Shown here piece by piece: positions 36,330 to 49,079 of a stretch of 64,000 bases of DNA (positions are counted from its first letter, which is position 1; every line of letters begins with the position of its first letter). Source of the DNA: Megaleporinus macrocephalus (Eukaryota; Chordata; Actinopteri; Characiformes; Anostomidae); NCBI GenBank assembly GCA_021613375.1, contig CM038716.1, forward strand, positions 3,683,684-3,747,683, written 5' to 3'. The position numbers and the translations under genes are program-made. Under the pieces are notes generated by a model. The model saw nothing but the letters and a program-made list of their open reading frames with translations, made no database searches and had not been told where the DNA came from.

Positions 36330-37640
36330 CACTTGAAGTGTGACTGAAACCTAACCCTCAGCATGACTCATAGGTCAGTTGTCCCAATGACCTACACACT
36401 CCAAGCCAAGTCCCTGGAGTGTGTGGAGCCCTGGGCCAGCACAAACGCCATGAGGCCTACAATCCTCAGTGGCCTCTGTCCTTGCCACCTCAGTTCACCC
36501 TGAGCGCAGCAGGACTTCTTACAATTCACCACATCAAGTCAAGCGCTGCCAACAGCAGCAGCTATAGCACTTCCCTCAGTCGCATTGTTGCATTGTTCCC
36601 TTCACAGTCTTTCGCCAGGCTCCGCCTTCTATGAAGCACCATTCCACTCCCTGCTCTGGGGGCATTATCCCACTTCTGACATCAAGTGGAGCATCAGAAG
36701 AAGAGGACATAGCAGATGCCATGATTTTTGCTACGGGTAGTGGTCTTGAAGTGCACACCCCTTCAACTAAACTCACAGCCTGACACAAAAGCATGTGAGC
36801 GAATGCTCTTTTATTGAACACAGCAGCAGCGAAGAATCCTCTGCTCAGCGCTGCTGATACACCCAGGAAGTAGGCAGGTCACTAGTAGCCACACAACCCA
36901 TCTAACTATCCCACAACCCAGCACAAATAGCACATATGACTCATGTGCACCTCTTTAGACACAGCAACAACTTATTCATATTATTAAAGCCTCTCATAAC
37001 ACAGCCGCTATGCCTCCCAAGAGCCTTGGGCGAGTGGCTACTGCACATCTGGCCGCACAAGCCAGTACCAGGACATTACATAGCCCAGCAGGGAATTCAG
37101 AATGTGCACTGTCCAGGCAAACAAGCATGCACCTCAGCCACGTGCAATCCTGGTCCTCTCTTGGATCCCCACAGTGGAGAGACTGCGTCCTCCTCCCTGG
37201 TGTGCAGCGGAAGTTCTCATGTCAATACCCATGCTATAGATCTGCTGGCAAAATCAGCTGCACTCCCTCAGCTACTGAAAGCTTCCTCTGGTACCCACTG
37301 TGTCGTTGTCACGAGCCAGGGTCCTCCACATGTGCACCGGAGCCTTGACTCGCAACCACCGGTCCTTGTGGCTGGATGATGTCATGCTGCCTCATCCTCT
37401 ACAGACCTCACTGTCCAGGTGCTGCTTCCCCTATAGTCTTCTTTAGGCACAGCATCAGTGTATTTACATGATTAAAGTCTCTTCAACCTCAGCCACGGCG
37501 TCTCATGAAAGCCTGTGCAAGTGGCTGCTCAGTATGGACACCAGACACCTCCCCCACATCCACAGTCACTCAAGCCAGTAGCAGGATGCTAGAATATATG
37601 AATGCTTGTGTAAATGGCTTGAATGGAAAGCTTTAAATGG
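36330..37640. other. GC-richer block with a diverged internal duplication; origin unknown
   Basis: The block stands out from its AT-rich neighbours. The segments 36948-37085 and 37433-37595 are related in order: tctttagacacagcaacaac / tctttaggcacagcatcag; attaaagcctctcataac / attaaagtctcttcaacc; gagtggctactgcacat / aagtggctgctcagtat; aagccagtaccagga / aagccagtagcagga. ORFs of 147 (+, 36936-37379) and 81 (-, 36576-36821) codons show no recognisable family. It may be a decayed retroelement or processed sequence. Confidence 0.4.
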
Positions 37641-38485
37641 TCCCATTAAATCTGGGACAGCCCAACAACAGTTCATATGCACTACCGTTAGCTTAGTGTT
37701 AATATCCATAAGAACACTAATAGTAAAGTAAAGTTTATATATAGCTTGAATAGGCTAATAACGAATAGCTATAATTAATAAGAATAATATGTTGTTTATT
37801 ACATATCTCTCTGTTTTTATATTTACATTTCTTATACTGTCTTCATCATCCATAATGCATAATGCTTAAGTGTTCACTAATATTATTCTTGACAAAGTCG
37901 CGTTCCAGTAGCACTACCTTAACTAGAACTGAATAGAGCGAGAGAGAAAAAGAAGTGATCCAGAGAGTGTAGGAGATGATGAAAGTGTGTGTGCTGTAGT
38001 GTGGGTGTTTGAGCCAGCTTGAGCTGCCTCAGCCAATCAGATCTGTCCATGCCACACACTGGAGCTTACAGGACGAGCAAGCCTGCCGAACATTTACACA
38101 CTCTCTCACTCTCACTCACGCACGGAAGCACATGCTGAGAATATACCCGCTTTCTTTTTCTCTGTATTTTTTCCCCACGCATTCACAAAAAGAATCTCGA
38201 AGCGTGTTGACAGTAAAATAAAGCATACTAAAAGTGATATGGCTTCATGTCTAGGGGGCAAACAGTCCAATAATTTATACTATAAACACATAAACACACA
38301 CACACACAAGCACTTACAGGCTGTCTTTGTTGTCGAATGCAGGCCAAATGTATTCAAATTTGGTAGCTTTGTTTTTCTCGCTTTGCATGCCAGTACCAAA
38401 GCCAGGTGTGTGTGTGTGGTTGTGTGTGTGTGTTCATGTGTCCTCTTTCTCTAGGCTAAATCCTTTCCCTAAGTATGATAAAAAC
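37641..38485. other. No recognised feature
   Basis: Presumed intronic DNA. At 37900-38110 there is a less AT-rich, GA- and CT-containing stretch, and a (GT)n run lies near 38406-38433. Confidence 0.4.
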
Positions 38486-39770
38486 TACACTGCTCAATAA
38501 AATTTAAGGAAACATCGGACCTCGATAAACGAAATATTCAAGTTAGAAAAAATTGCTGAGAACAAAACGATATGCCAACAATCATTGTAAACCTAAGTCA
38601 TCAACCCACTGAGAGCTGGATTCAAAATCACACCCAAAATCTCAGGCTAATCCATTTCGACTGAATTTCATCACTTCGTTATGTGACTCAGTAGTGTGTT
38701 TGGCCCCCGTGGGTCTACATGGGCTGCCAACAGTGTCTGGGCTCCAGATGAGGCAGTGGACGGTGATCTCCTGGGTGATCTCCTCTCAGATTTGGATCAG
38801 GGCATCAGTGAGCTCCTGGACAGTCTTTGGTGCTACTTGGCATCAAATGCACTGATACATAGCGTCTGATACATAGGAAAAAATGAGGGTCAGTCAGTGG
38901 CATTAACGGCTTTATCATCCAGAAACACACGCCTGCACACTCTGGGGCTGGGTGTTGTCGTGCACCATGAAGACCCCAGCATCAGGTCTGACCGTAGCTC
39001 CGAGGATTAATTCCAGCACCTAACAGCAGTCTGGGTGACTGTTGGCTCTCACATAGTGGTTTGTGTGTCCCTCCAAGGATGTGCCTCCACAGATCAGCAC
39101 TGACTCATGTTGAAACCGAACGTGGTTGATAATGTAGCAGGCGGCATAATGTTAGCGCCAGCGTCTCCAGACTCTTTCGCATCTATCCCAGTCACATCTT
39201 TGCTCAGTGTGAACCCGGTCTAATCTGTTAAAAGAATGGGGCGTCAATGATGGACCTGCCAATTATCTTGTTTTCTAGTGACTGCTGATCCAGCTGTGCG
39301 GCGCTAGACTGTGAGACTTCAGGCTTTCATGCCACCCTCATGCAGCCTGTTTCAGAAACATGCACATCAGTAACCCACGGGAGGTGATTTTGTGGGGGTC
39401 TGGCAGTGTTTCTCCAGTTCCTCCTCACACAAAGAAGCAGAGACCGGTGCTGCTGGTTGGATTGATGCCCTTCTATAGCCCTGTCCAGCTCTCCTTGTTC
39501 TGGTGTCTACTCTAAGCTCTTAAGACTATACTGTGAGAAACCTTGCAACTGCACATGCAGGAGGAGCTGGACTACCTGTGCAACATGAATGGGCTGCAGG
39601 TATCACTTCATGCTACTGGTAGAGACAAAGATACTAACTCACAACTAAGGAAAAAAGAATGAGTCCGGAAGAATAAGGAGAGAATACTTGTCCAAGAATC
39701 TGTCTGTTCTTGAGGGACGTCTTGCTGTTGACTTTTCAGTTCACCTGTCGTCACTTTTATGTGCACCAAT
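38486..39770 (-). mobile_element. Tc1-like transposon relic, about 1.3 kb, transposase on the minus strand, heavily mutated
   Basis: It begins tacactgctcaataaaattt, a known fish Tc1-like terminus. On the minus strand, broken peptide near 39230 reads RPILLTD then TGFTLSKDVTG, equivalent to the 'LFTDESRFTLS' block containing the first Tc1 catalytic Asp. VCRRVFLDDKAVNATD near 38930 corresponds to the later catalytic region. Many stops and frameshifts are present. A fragment of the same family lies at 58900-59040. Confidence 0.8.
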
Positions 39771-40686
39771 TTTGGTCAAATGTTACTCCAATAAAAATAG
39801 AACAGCCATGAGTTGACACTTCACATGGTATTTCTAACAAATCTAACATAATGATCTTAGGGTTAGTTTAATACAACCACTGTTGGTCACTGTGTACTGT
39901 TGGTCACTGTGTACAGTTGGTCACTGTAGACTAACTCAAGAAATGCAGCAGCTCTTTGACCCTGACTGACAGTGTAGACAGTGTAATAGATTTTTTCTCA
40001 TGTGATGAACACAATATTGACCGGCCATATTTTAGAAAAGAAAATTCAAAGCTACACTTCAAAGTAATGAGTAACAAGAACCAATATAGAAATGTAATCA
40101 TTAGGTGAGCAAAAACACTATTTTGTCTTTAAAATATAGGTGTGTAAATGCAATAGTATAGGATACTTAAGATCTTTTTTAAAATAAATATAATTGGTTA
40201 CACCTCTAATTATCCATGTGTAATACAATACTGTGCAAACATTGTATGCACTTGGGAACATTATTATATTTATAAAGCTACTACTTTCTACTCCTCTCAA
40301 AATAAGATATCAATGCTTTCTGTTCTTTCTGGTGGAAATACACTTATGGCTTTTAAACAATGAGCTTAGACTTTTGCACAGCAGTGTATATGTGCGGTAT
40401 GTGTCTATGTATAAAGCATTAAATTCCAAAACACATTACAGACCCTTTTTAATAATGTTCATTTCATTGGAGAACAAAAAACATTTTCCGTTATATGTTT
40501 GTCACAATTCTTTTTTCAAAAATGCAAAACATTTAAATGGGATTTGGGAATTAAACATATCATTTTTTTAAACATGAAATGATTGAAAATTCACATTTTA
40601 GCAATATGGCTTAATCAGTCTAATATTATTTTTCATACACTAATTTTATTTCCATACACAGATTTGTGTATGGAAAGCTTAGAAAA
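39771..40686. other. No gene; one 17 bp tandem repeat
   Basis: Three tandem copies of gttggtcactgtgtac lie at 39882-39930. The rest is AT-rich and unrecognised. Confidence 0.45.
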
Positions 40687-41095
40687 TATAGACAACATGT
40701 CCAAAAGTTTGTGGACAACTTCTTATTATTGCTGTGAACTTTGCTGTGAAATTAATTTTGGTTGCGTTTAACCACCAGAGCATCAGTGTGGTTGGGTACT
40801 GAAGCTAGATGATCAGTTACATCACAGTTTCCAAATCCACACTCCTCTACAGCCCAGTGCTAGAGTAGTAGTTCTCAATTCCAGGGATCCAGGTCTTTGG
40901 CTAGGTGTCCTTGTATAACTTTTGAGCTAGAGGAGTATGAAGTCCTTAAACATGGTGACCTTACATTCATGTGCAGCTGCTTTAGACCGTCCCCTTTCTA
41001 TCGAGAGTTAAATGCCTCTGTTAGCAATGTAAGAACTTCAAAGTAGCTGAATTAACCAGTCAGGATTTGTGTCTGTTGGTCATACAATGGACACA
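40687..41095. mobile_element. nyap2: MITE with 'catgtccaaaagtttgtggac' ends, just upstream of the first coding exon
   Basis: The left end atgtccaaaagtttgtggac is clear. Internal text (gtgcagctgctttagaccgt, ccctttctatcgagag, aaatgcctctgttagcaatg, aagtagctgaatt) is typical of this non-autonomous fish family. The right end is degraded (gttggtcatacaatgg). It stops about 56 bp before the nyap2 acceptor at 41151. Confidence 0.75.
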
Positions 41096-41151
41096 ATGTG
41101 GATGTTAATGGGTATAAAAGGGACTCTCTCTCTCTCTTTCTGTCCCTGCAG

Positions 41152-41423
<272 letters not shown>

Positions 41424-41772
41424 TGAACAAGTCAATTGAGATGTATTATAACTGAATGGAGTCAACCGTATTACACTTGAAGCAGATCAGATCATTCATT
41501 AAAGGTACAGAAGCTCACTGTGTTTTATTCACACTACTGTTGTTGAACGGCTGTGAATAAATACTGTCCATAACTTGTAAAGGAGAATTAGATTTTCAGA
41601 AGTTGTTAAAGCTACAGAGATTTGGTTACCTCTGTGGTAAAAACGTGTATTTGAGCACCGCATGCTGAAGAGATTTCAGTTGTCTGTATCTCATAAAGAA
41701 TAATGGCATCATCATATCTTCAACAAACGCCTGCATTTATACTTCTATGTAGTGCAGAACCTTTGTCTGATT

Positions 41773-42055
41773 GTGGTGCAGTGGGTAGTGTCGTCACCTC
41801 ACAGCTACAAGGGTCCAGGTTCAGTTTCTGTGGCCGGCCAGGGTTCTTTTATCTAGGGCAGTCATTGGCTGGAGGTTACAGAACTAGCCTTGAGACTGGA
41901 GGGGTGACGGTTCAAACCCCTGACCCGACAGGCCATGAATAGGATGCCCTTGAGTAAGACACCTAACCCTTAACTGGTTCCTGGGTGCTATGGATATAGC
42001 TGCCCACCGCTCTGGGCAAGTGAGCTCACTGTCCTCTAGTGTGTATATGTAGCTG
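41773..42055 (+). mobile_element. Two adjacent tRNA-derived SINE modules
   Basis: The first (41773-41850) has an A-box-like tggtgcagtgggtag and a B-box-like aggttcagtttc. The second (41855-42055) has B-box gacggttcaaacccctgacc, then cgacaggccatgaatagga, ccttgagtaagacacctaac and ctgcccaccgctctgggcaa. They lie 0.4 kb into the coding intron. No (A)n tail or clear target duplication was seen. Confidence 0.75.
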
Positions 42056-42529
42056 TTTCTAAAATGAATTTACTCAAATGAATTTGAACAAATTTAATAT
42101 ATGAACAATATGTTTATATGTCCCAGACATTTAAGTAGATTCAACTAAATACAGTTAGAAATTAATAAAAGTAAAAATCAAACATAATCAAAGCAACATA
42201 ATGGCAAAGAGATCATTAAAGTAAATCTAGCATATGCACTGTAAATATCTTCTATGGACAACCTTGACCATCTGTATTTGTTATACTGCGGGTGTACACT
42301 TATAGATGACTGCTCTTTTTTTCATGCAAAGTTTGAGTTAGGCATCTCAGTCCTGGTCATTCTACCTATTCTAAGCACTGATGAAGGCTTAGAGCAGGGG
42401 TGTTATTGTCCTCGAGACTTATTGTCCTATTGTCCTCCAACCCACATGATTCAGGCAACAAAGATTTCCAGATACACCTAAATATTAAAGCCACTTGTGC
42501 TAACTATCCTGGGCAGTAGGTTTTGGACA
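42056..42529. other. No recognised feature
   Basis: AT-rich intronic DNA. Confidence 0.4.
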
Positions 42530-43110
42530 CCTCTAGTCCTGCCTCAGTGGTCGGTTTCTGACCACAGAATTGCTCATAGGTAGGTATTCTGGATGCCGGT
42601 CTGCTGTCAACCTAGCAGTAACATTGAGGTGTGTTAAAAGCCCACCTAACCCCAACCCTAGCCCATACCAGCACCAGCTCCAGCACCACATTACATTTGC
42701 GGCATTTAGCAGACACTCTTATCCAGAGCGAACTACATAAGTGCTATGTGTTCAGTCAGAGTATGTATCATTATCTAGTACAAACAGGTTTAAGTCCAAA
42801 CTACTCTTGAGCTCAAAAACTGCCATAAACAAGTGCCAGTGCTGATACCTAGAAAGAAGACAACAAAATAAAAAGTTAGACACAGTCCAATACCTAGCAA
42901 GACATGAATACCTACAGAGAAGAGAATAAATACAATACTACATACAGTATAAGTGTATAAATACTGTATGTATTGCACTTATTGCACTTATACAGTATGT
43001 ACGTACTGTATGCACTGATACTATGTCAGTGTCACTGCTGTGCTGAGAATAACCTACCACCTAAATAATTTCTGGTCAGGGGTGGTCCTACAATGGTCCC
43101 GTTGCACTCA
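42530..43110. mobile_element. Family-P palindromic transposon interrupted by another repeat
   Basis: Family-P text runs to accagctccagcaccac at about 42689 and resumes at tatgtcagtgtcactgctgt at about 43022. The usual element reads straight across this junction. The inserted block (about 42690-43020) opens with tttgcggcatttagcagaca and tcttatccagagcga, a very common fish repeat start, and ends in small palindromes built from atacagtat/atactgtat. Confidence 0.8.
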
Positions 43111-43589
43111 GTAAAATGAGTGTGGAGGCAGTTTAGATGTACACAATACACTGGCATGTAGTCTTGCTGTGGTCTTCATTCAGGTATACGTAAAGTGCTT
43201 TCAGTATACACTCTTTTGGTTTCAACGCTGCAGAAATCTGAAGAAAACAGAAATACATAATCACAATCACAAGTCCCTACATCAATGGAACATGTTACTG
43301 CTCACATGAGCCTAAATAATTCTAGTTTAGTGAGAAACCTCAACAACGTTCTGCTGCACTTTGGTCCCCTGTTCCAGATTCAAAAAGGAAAAAAGCAAAA
43401 AAGTAGTGCTTAGTTGTTGTTTTTTCAACCACATGGGCAATTGGAATTTTTGACTTCTGACCTCTAAATGAACTCTAGTGAATGTAGTGAATGTAAATAG
43501 CTCAGTGCTGTCAATGGGACTAGACATGCTCATCAACAATGGTTTGCTATGTGATGAAGTTTGCAAGCTGAAACACACAATTAATGTTC
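43111..43589. other. No recognised feature
   Basis: Intronic, unrecognised. Confidence 0.4.
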
Positions 43590-43830
43590 TTTTTTCTTTA
43601 TTCTCAATTTGGTTAGGTACTATATAAGACCTTTGGTAGTAATTTGGTGATACAAAGTTCTTATAAAGAACTGTATAGAACCATTTTCAAAGAGGTTCTA
43701 CAGAGAACAACACATTCCCCATCAATCTGAATGACTTGGTTTTACCCTGCAAAGAACCATTTAAGGATGTTTTTGAATTTTCATGGTTTTATATAGAGCC
43801 CTGTAAAGCACCAGCTTTTTTAAGTGTGTA
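43590..43830. mobile_element. 'AGAACC' type MITE
   Basis: The text gttcttataaagaactgtat, agaaccattttcaaagaggt, tctacagagaac and aaagaaccatttaagg is characteristic of a common fish palindromic MITE with alternating agaacc/ggttct motifs. Confidence 0.6.
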
Positions 43831-44518
43831 TGTTAAAGCAACAAATTAAACATTTGAAATCCTGTACTGTAGCATACTGTAGCATCAACACATTGGATTG
43901 GGATGCATTCATGTATTTTTGGGGTTGATTTAAATTTTTTTCCAGCCAAATTGGCCAATGAATGACTTTAATAGCGTTTTCTTTGATCTGAAGCACACGC
44001 TATGTTACAAAAGTAGAACACAGATGAGCCTAAATAAAATAAAAACAATCATCTGGCTCTGATCTTGACAAATTCCAATCGTCAATTGCGAAATCAATGG
44101 TAACAAAAGATCCGATTCAGTATCAGCCAGTACTCAGGATGAAGGCGGGATGCCTTGGGACATCTCTAAAATGCACATAAATCACTGTTATAGACTTGAG
44201 ATGTCAAATTGCCACTTGACAAGCAATGGCTGTTAAGCAGTATTGCATGTGTACACAATGCCTTCACACATTCGTCCTCTCTTATGAGTTGGGAGCTTAG
44301 ACCCTGACTCTTTTCGCTCTGTGAATATCTAAAGATGTGTTTGGCATTCTTCGTTATGACTCATTCTGCGGTTTGATGATGTTCACGTGGCACTGATGAT
44401 AAAAAGAAGCAGCTTTACATAATTATGTTTCAAGGTGATTTGCTGTAGCAAATTGGATGGTAATTGGCAGAAAATGTAGTTTTTGTTTGGATTTACCAAT
44501 ACCAAAGCTAAGCATGAG
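43831..44518. other. No recognised feature
   Basis: Intronic, unrecognised. Confidence 0.4.
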
Positions 44519-44525
44519 CACACAC

Positions 44526-44560
<35 letters not shown>
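44519..44560. repeat. (GT)n microsatellite
   Basis: ACACACATATG leads into uninterrupted GT repeats. Confidence 0.98.
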
Positions 44561-44561
<1 letters not shown>

Positions 44562-44634
44562 TTGTAATAGTCTCAGCTGAAGGGATCAATGAGGAAATAG
44601 CTAGATACCAAAAAGGCTATCATTGGGTTAGTTT

Positions 44635-45615
<981 letters not shown>

Positions 45616-46415
45616 GCAACCCTGTTTCCAAAAAAGGTAAAATGGTAATGCACTAATGTGCAAAACATTAAAACCCTATGTTTAATTTAAAATATTGCAG
45701 ATACATATATACATATTACATGTTAAAACAGAGAAACGTCTAATCTTTGAAAAATATATGTCCGTTCTGAATCTCATATCAACAACAGGCTTCAAATAAG
45801 ATGAGAAGGGGTCACTACTCTACAAACAACAATTCAAGAACAAGAGAAAAATTGGAGATTTCATCATCTGCACTACATAAAAGCATTAAGATATACAGGG
45901 AATCCTCAGAAATATCTGTTATCAAGGGAAAAGGCTGAAAACCAATGTTGAATGACTGTAAACTTCAGGCCCTTAGATAGTCTTTACAGGAAGGTCTTAC
46001 TTATTTCAGCAAGACAGTACCAAAATACCAAAAGCCAAATAACAACAGCATGGCTGCTAAACTGACCTGCCTGCAATACAGACCAGTCACCCACAAACAT
46101 TTAGTGCATTACGAAAGGAAAAATAAGACAAAGGAGACCAAACTGCTGAAATACTACATCAAGCAAGAATGGAAAACATTTTACTTTTAAAATTACAGCA
46201 TTTGGTCTCCGTTTCTAAGAGCTTACAGAGTGTTGTTAAAAGAAGATGTGGTAAACACGGCGGTATATTTGAAGCAATTTTAAAATTGGCATGCAAAAAG
46301 TTCTTAGTTTCAACATCTTTGTACTATTTACAGGTTAATATAGTATTTTTGTACTTTTTGAAATACACACAGATCCAGACCATCGTATTCATGTAACTGT
46401 TTGAAATATTGCAGG
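45616..46415 (+). mobile_element. Tc1-like transposon relic ('ccctgtttccaaaaaaggt' end)
   Basis: The left end resembles a common fish element. Downstream translation keeps Tc1 features: ttatttcagcaagacagta (FQQD), then tgctaaactgacctgcctgc (WPA-like) and SVVKRR near 46238 in the C-terminal region. The D of FQQD corresponds to the second catalytic Asp; stops interrupt the rest. The 75-codon ORF at 46169-46396 is the decayed C-terminus. Confidence 0.75.
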
Positions 46416-47334
46416 CCAGTCTTTCTCTGGTTTAACATGTAAACATGTTAAACCATGTTAAAACATGTAAACTTTATTCAAGAACATATATATTATATTG
46501 GTTTACATGGTTTTTGTTATATTTAGCTTTATAATATTAATAATAGTATTTTGTCCATGTTGTGTGGCTGTAACACACACACAAGCACACACACACAGGC
46601 ATCTCATTGGTGCAATGTTTCTCTTCAAGTGTCTGCACCTCTTCCTTTCTGCAGTCATAAATAGTCTATTATAGCCCTTTTTTCCTTCCTTCCCTCACTC
46701 TCCCCTCACTCTTCCTCCTTTCCCTTTCTCTCTCAATCACTCCACACTCCAGCAACTCCTCTTCTCATTTTTCCTCTCTCAATCCTCTCTTGCCCTCTTC
46801 CTCTCATTCAGCCTGTCTCTTCCTCTCCCGTTTCCTGTTGTTCCCTTGTCTGTAAAATGATCCTGGCCTTCTCACAACCCCCAGCCCCCCCTCTCATATG
46901 GAGAGGACCCCTCTTATCCCCCATTACACTGTGAAGAGTCTCTACAGCTGTGTGAAGAAGAGGGCTACTTCACACATACATGCACACGCACACACACAAA
47001 TGGAGGGTGAGGGTAGAGGAAAGAAATTCAGCTTAATTTTCAGTTGTAAGCGTATTTCTGCCAACAACAATAAAATTAATACATAAAAAATGTATAATAG
47101 GTTAATAATGAATAATAGAAATGCAGGATGCAAAGGATTTCATTAATAGCTATGCAAGAAATGTCTTACAACTTTAATAATAACTCTAATATCACATGAT
47201 ATTGGTATTATGCCTCTCAAAATTATTGTAAAAACGAATGAAAGTGATTAGTTCTTGTCTTTGATTGCATTTAATGAGAAAAATGATTCTGATGTTGTTC
47301 CCTGTTCAATTTCTTCTATCTCTGTTAATGAGCA
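46416..47334. other. Small palindrome and pyrimidine-rich stretch
   Basis: A taacatgtaaacatgtta palindrome and a close repeat lie at 46432-46472. C/T-rich sequence runs at 46677-46850, and CA repeats at 46574-46598. Confidence 0.5.
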
Positions 47335-47580
47335 TATAATCCACAAGTATCTATAGATGTCTAGAGGTGCGTGCAGCCTCCATAGACACGCAACAGCAAT
47401 TGAATGGGTCGTACTGTAGAGATTTCAGGGTCGCGCTGTTATAGGACACCACCTTTCCAAGGAGTCAGCTTTTCAAGTGTCTGCCCTGCTTGAGCTGCCC
47501 TGGTCAAGTGCTGTTATTGTGAAGTGGAAATGTCTAGAAGCAACAGCAGTTCAGGCTCGAAGCAGCAGACCACACATGTT
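47335..47580 (+). mobile_element. Tc1-like transposon 5' fragment
   Basis: It carries aatgggtcgtactgtagaga, aggacaccacctttccaag, gagctgccctggtcaa and ttattgtgaagtggaaatgt in coding orientation. This is the same family as 18514-18970. Confidence 0.7.
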
Positions 47581-47670
47581 CACAGTTACATCATTCCAAT
47601 AGCAATACAATCTAAAACATACAGAACATAAAGTAAAAAAAAATAATATCATATGTATGTTCTTGAATAA

Positions 47671-48180
47671 ACTGGTGTGAGTGGATCACACACAACAGTA
47701 TTTAAGGCTTATTGCGAAGTTGTGTACTTCAGTATCACTGCTGGACTGAGAATAGCCCACCAGCCAAATCCATCCAGCCAACAGCGTCCTGTGACCAGTT
47801 ACTGTGATCTGCCATCTGTGCAGCAACAGATGAGCTATCATCTCTGACTTTACATCTACAAGGTGGATCAACAAGGTAGGAGTGTCTAAAAGAGTGGACA
47901 GTGAGGGGATGCAGTATTAACAAACCCACACTGCTGTGTCTGATCCACTCGGACCAACACAACACCACCATGTCTGTGTCACTGTAGTGCTGTGAATGAT
48001 CCACCGCCTAAAGAATACCTCCTCTGTGGTGGTCCTGTCGGGGTCCCAACATGACAAATGATGAACTGCAGTATGTAAGTGTAGAACTACAAAGTGCTTC
48101 TATATGGTAAGAGGATCTGATAAAATTGACAATGAGTGTAGATACAAGGAGGTGACTTTAATGTTATGGCTGATCGGTGT
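47671..48180. mobile_element. Family-P palindromic transposon, right two-thirds
   Basis: It retains ggatgcagtattaac, ccaacacaacaccaccatgt, tcctctgtggtggtcctgtc, agaactacaaagtgcttcta and the well-preserved right terminus ttaatgttatggctgatcgg. The left terminus is missing. Confidence 0.8.
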
Positions 48181-48397
48181 ATTTGTTAAGTACGTATCTC
48201 ATAAATTGTGTTGTATATTCTGGTTATGTGATGGTTATGAAACAATGTTGTTCACTAATATAGCGATTCTTATGAGATGCTGCGCAATAAGACTTTATTC
48301 AAGAATATATACATTATATTGTTTTTTTTTATTTTACGTCTTCTATATGATTTCTATTGTATTGCTATCAAAATGATGTAACCGTGAACTCATGTGG

Positions 48398-48480
48398 TCT
48401 ACTGCTTCATGCTTGAGTTGTTGTTGCTCCTAGACTTTGCCACTTCACAATAACAGCACTTGACCAGACCAGGTCAAGCT
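48398..48480 (-). mobile_element. Tc1-like transposon fragment, minus strand
   Basis: The text ttgttgctcctagactttgc and cacttcacaataacagcact is the reverse complement of the region also present at 47500-47565. It is therefore a separate copy in the opposite orientation. Confidence 0.65.
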
Positions 48481-48489
48481 GGGGGGCTT

Positions 48490-48655
48490 AACCATTAAAG
48501 AACGGAGTAAAAAAAAGGGCTAACAAAGTATGGAGAGAAACAGATGGACTACAGTCATGAGTCAGTAATTATTGAACTACAAAGCACTTATATATTCTAT
48601 ATAAGTATCTTATATAAGTGGAACTGATAATGGACAATAAGTACTAACAGCAGGC
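48490..48655. mobile_element. Family-P transposon, right-end fragment
   Basis: The text aagggctaacaaagtatgga, gagaaacagatggactacag and gtggaactgataatggac is right-half family-P sequence. An internal tatataag duplication is present. Confidence 0.7.
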
Positions 48656-49036
48656 AATATATATATTTATTTATTTATTATTTATTTATTTATTTATTTA
48701 TTTTTATTTTTTTACGTTTTATAAAATATAATATTTTTTTATTATTATTATCTTTTTTATTTTTATTATTTTATTATTATAATTATCCATTTTTTATCAT
48801 GATTGTTTTATTGAGTATTTTTTATTAGCATTTCAACTTTTTATTATCTTGGTGTATGTTATATGTTTATTTTATATTCTTTTATATTCTTTTATAATAC
48901 TTTTCTAACATTTTTTACATTGTATTTTTTGTATTTTAAATGTTTATTTAAAATGTGTATTTTATTTATTATTTTTGCTCATTTTGAAAATGAGGGTCAC
49001 CCCTCAATGTATTTCCGAGAATAAATAAAGGTTGGT

Positions 49037-49067
<31 letters not shown>

Positions 49068-49075
49068 ACACATTT
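48656..49075. repeat. AT-rich (TTTA)n-like tract and (AT)n
   Basis: T/A-only sequence of tttattta type runs from 48656 to about 48980. An (AT)n run lies at 49036-49068. Confidence 0.9.
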
Positions 49076-49079
49076 ACTG

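Noticed and set aside
36936..37379. 147-codon ORF as a gene
   Set aside because: No recognisable domain, no exon signals, within a block showing decayed duplication.
38486..39770. Functional Tc1 transposase
   Set aside because: Multiple stops and frameshifts on the minus strand; no ORF of useful length.
41855..41930. True tRNA gene at the B-box ggttcaaacc
   Set aside because: No cloverleaf can be drawn and the flanks match a SINE tail.
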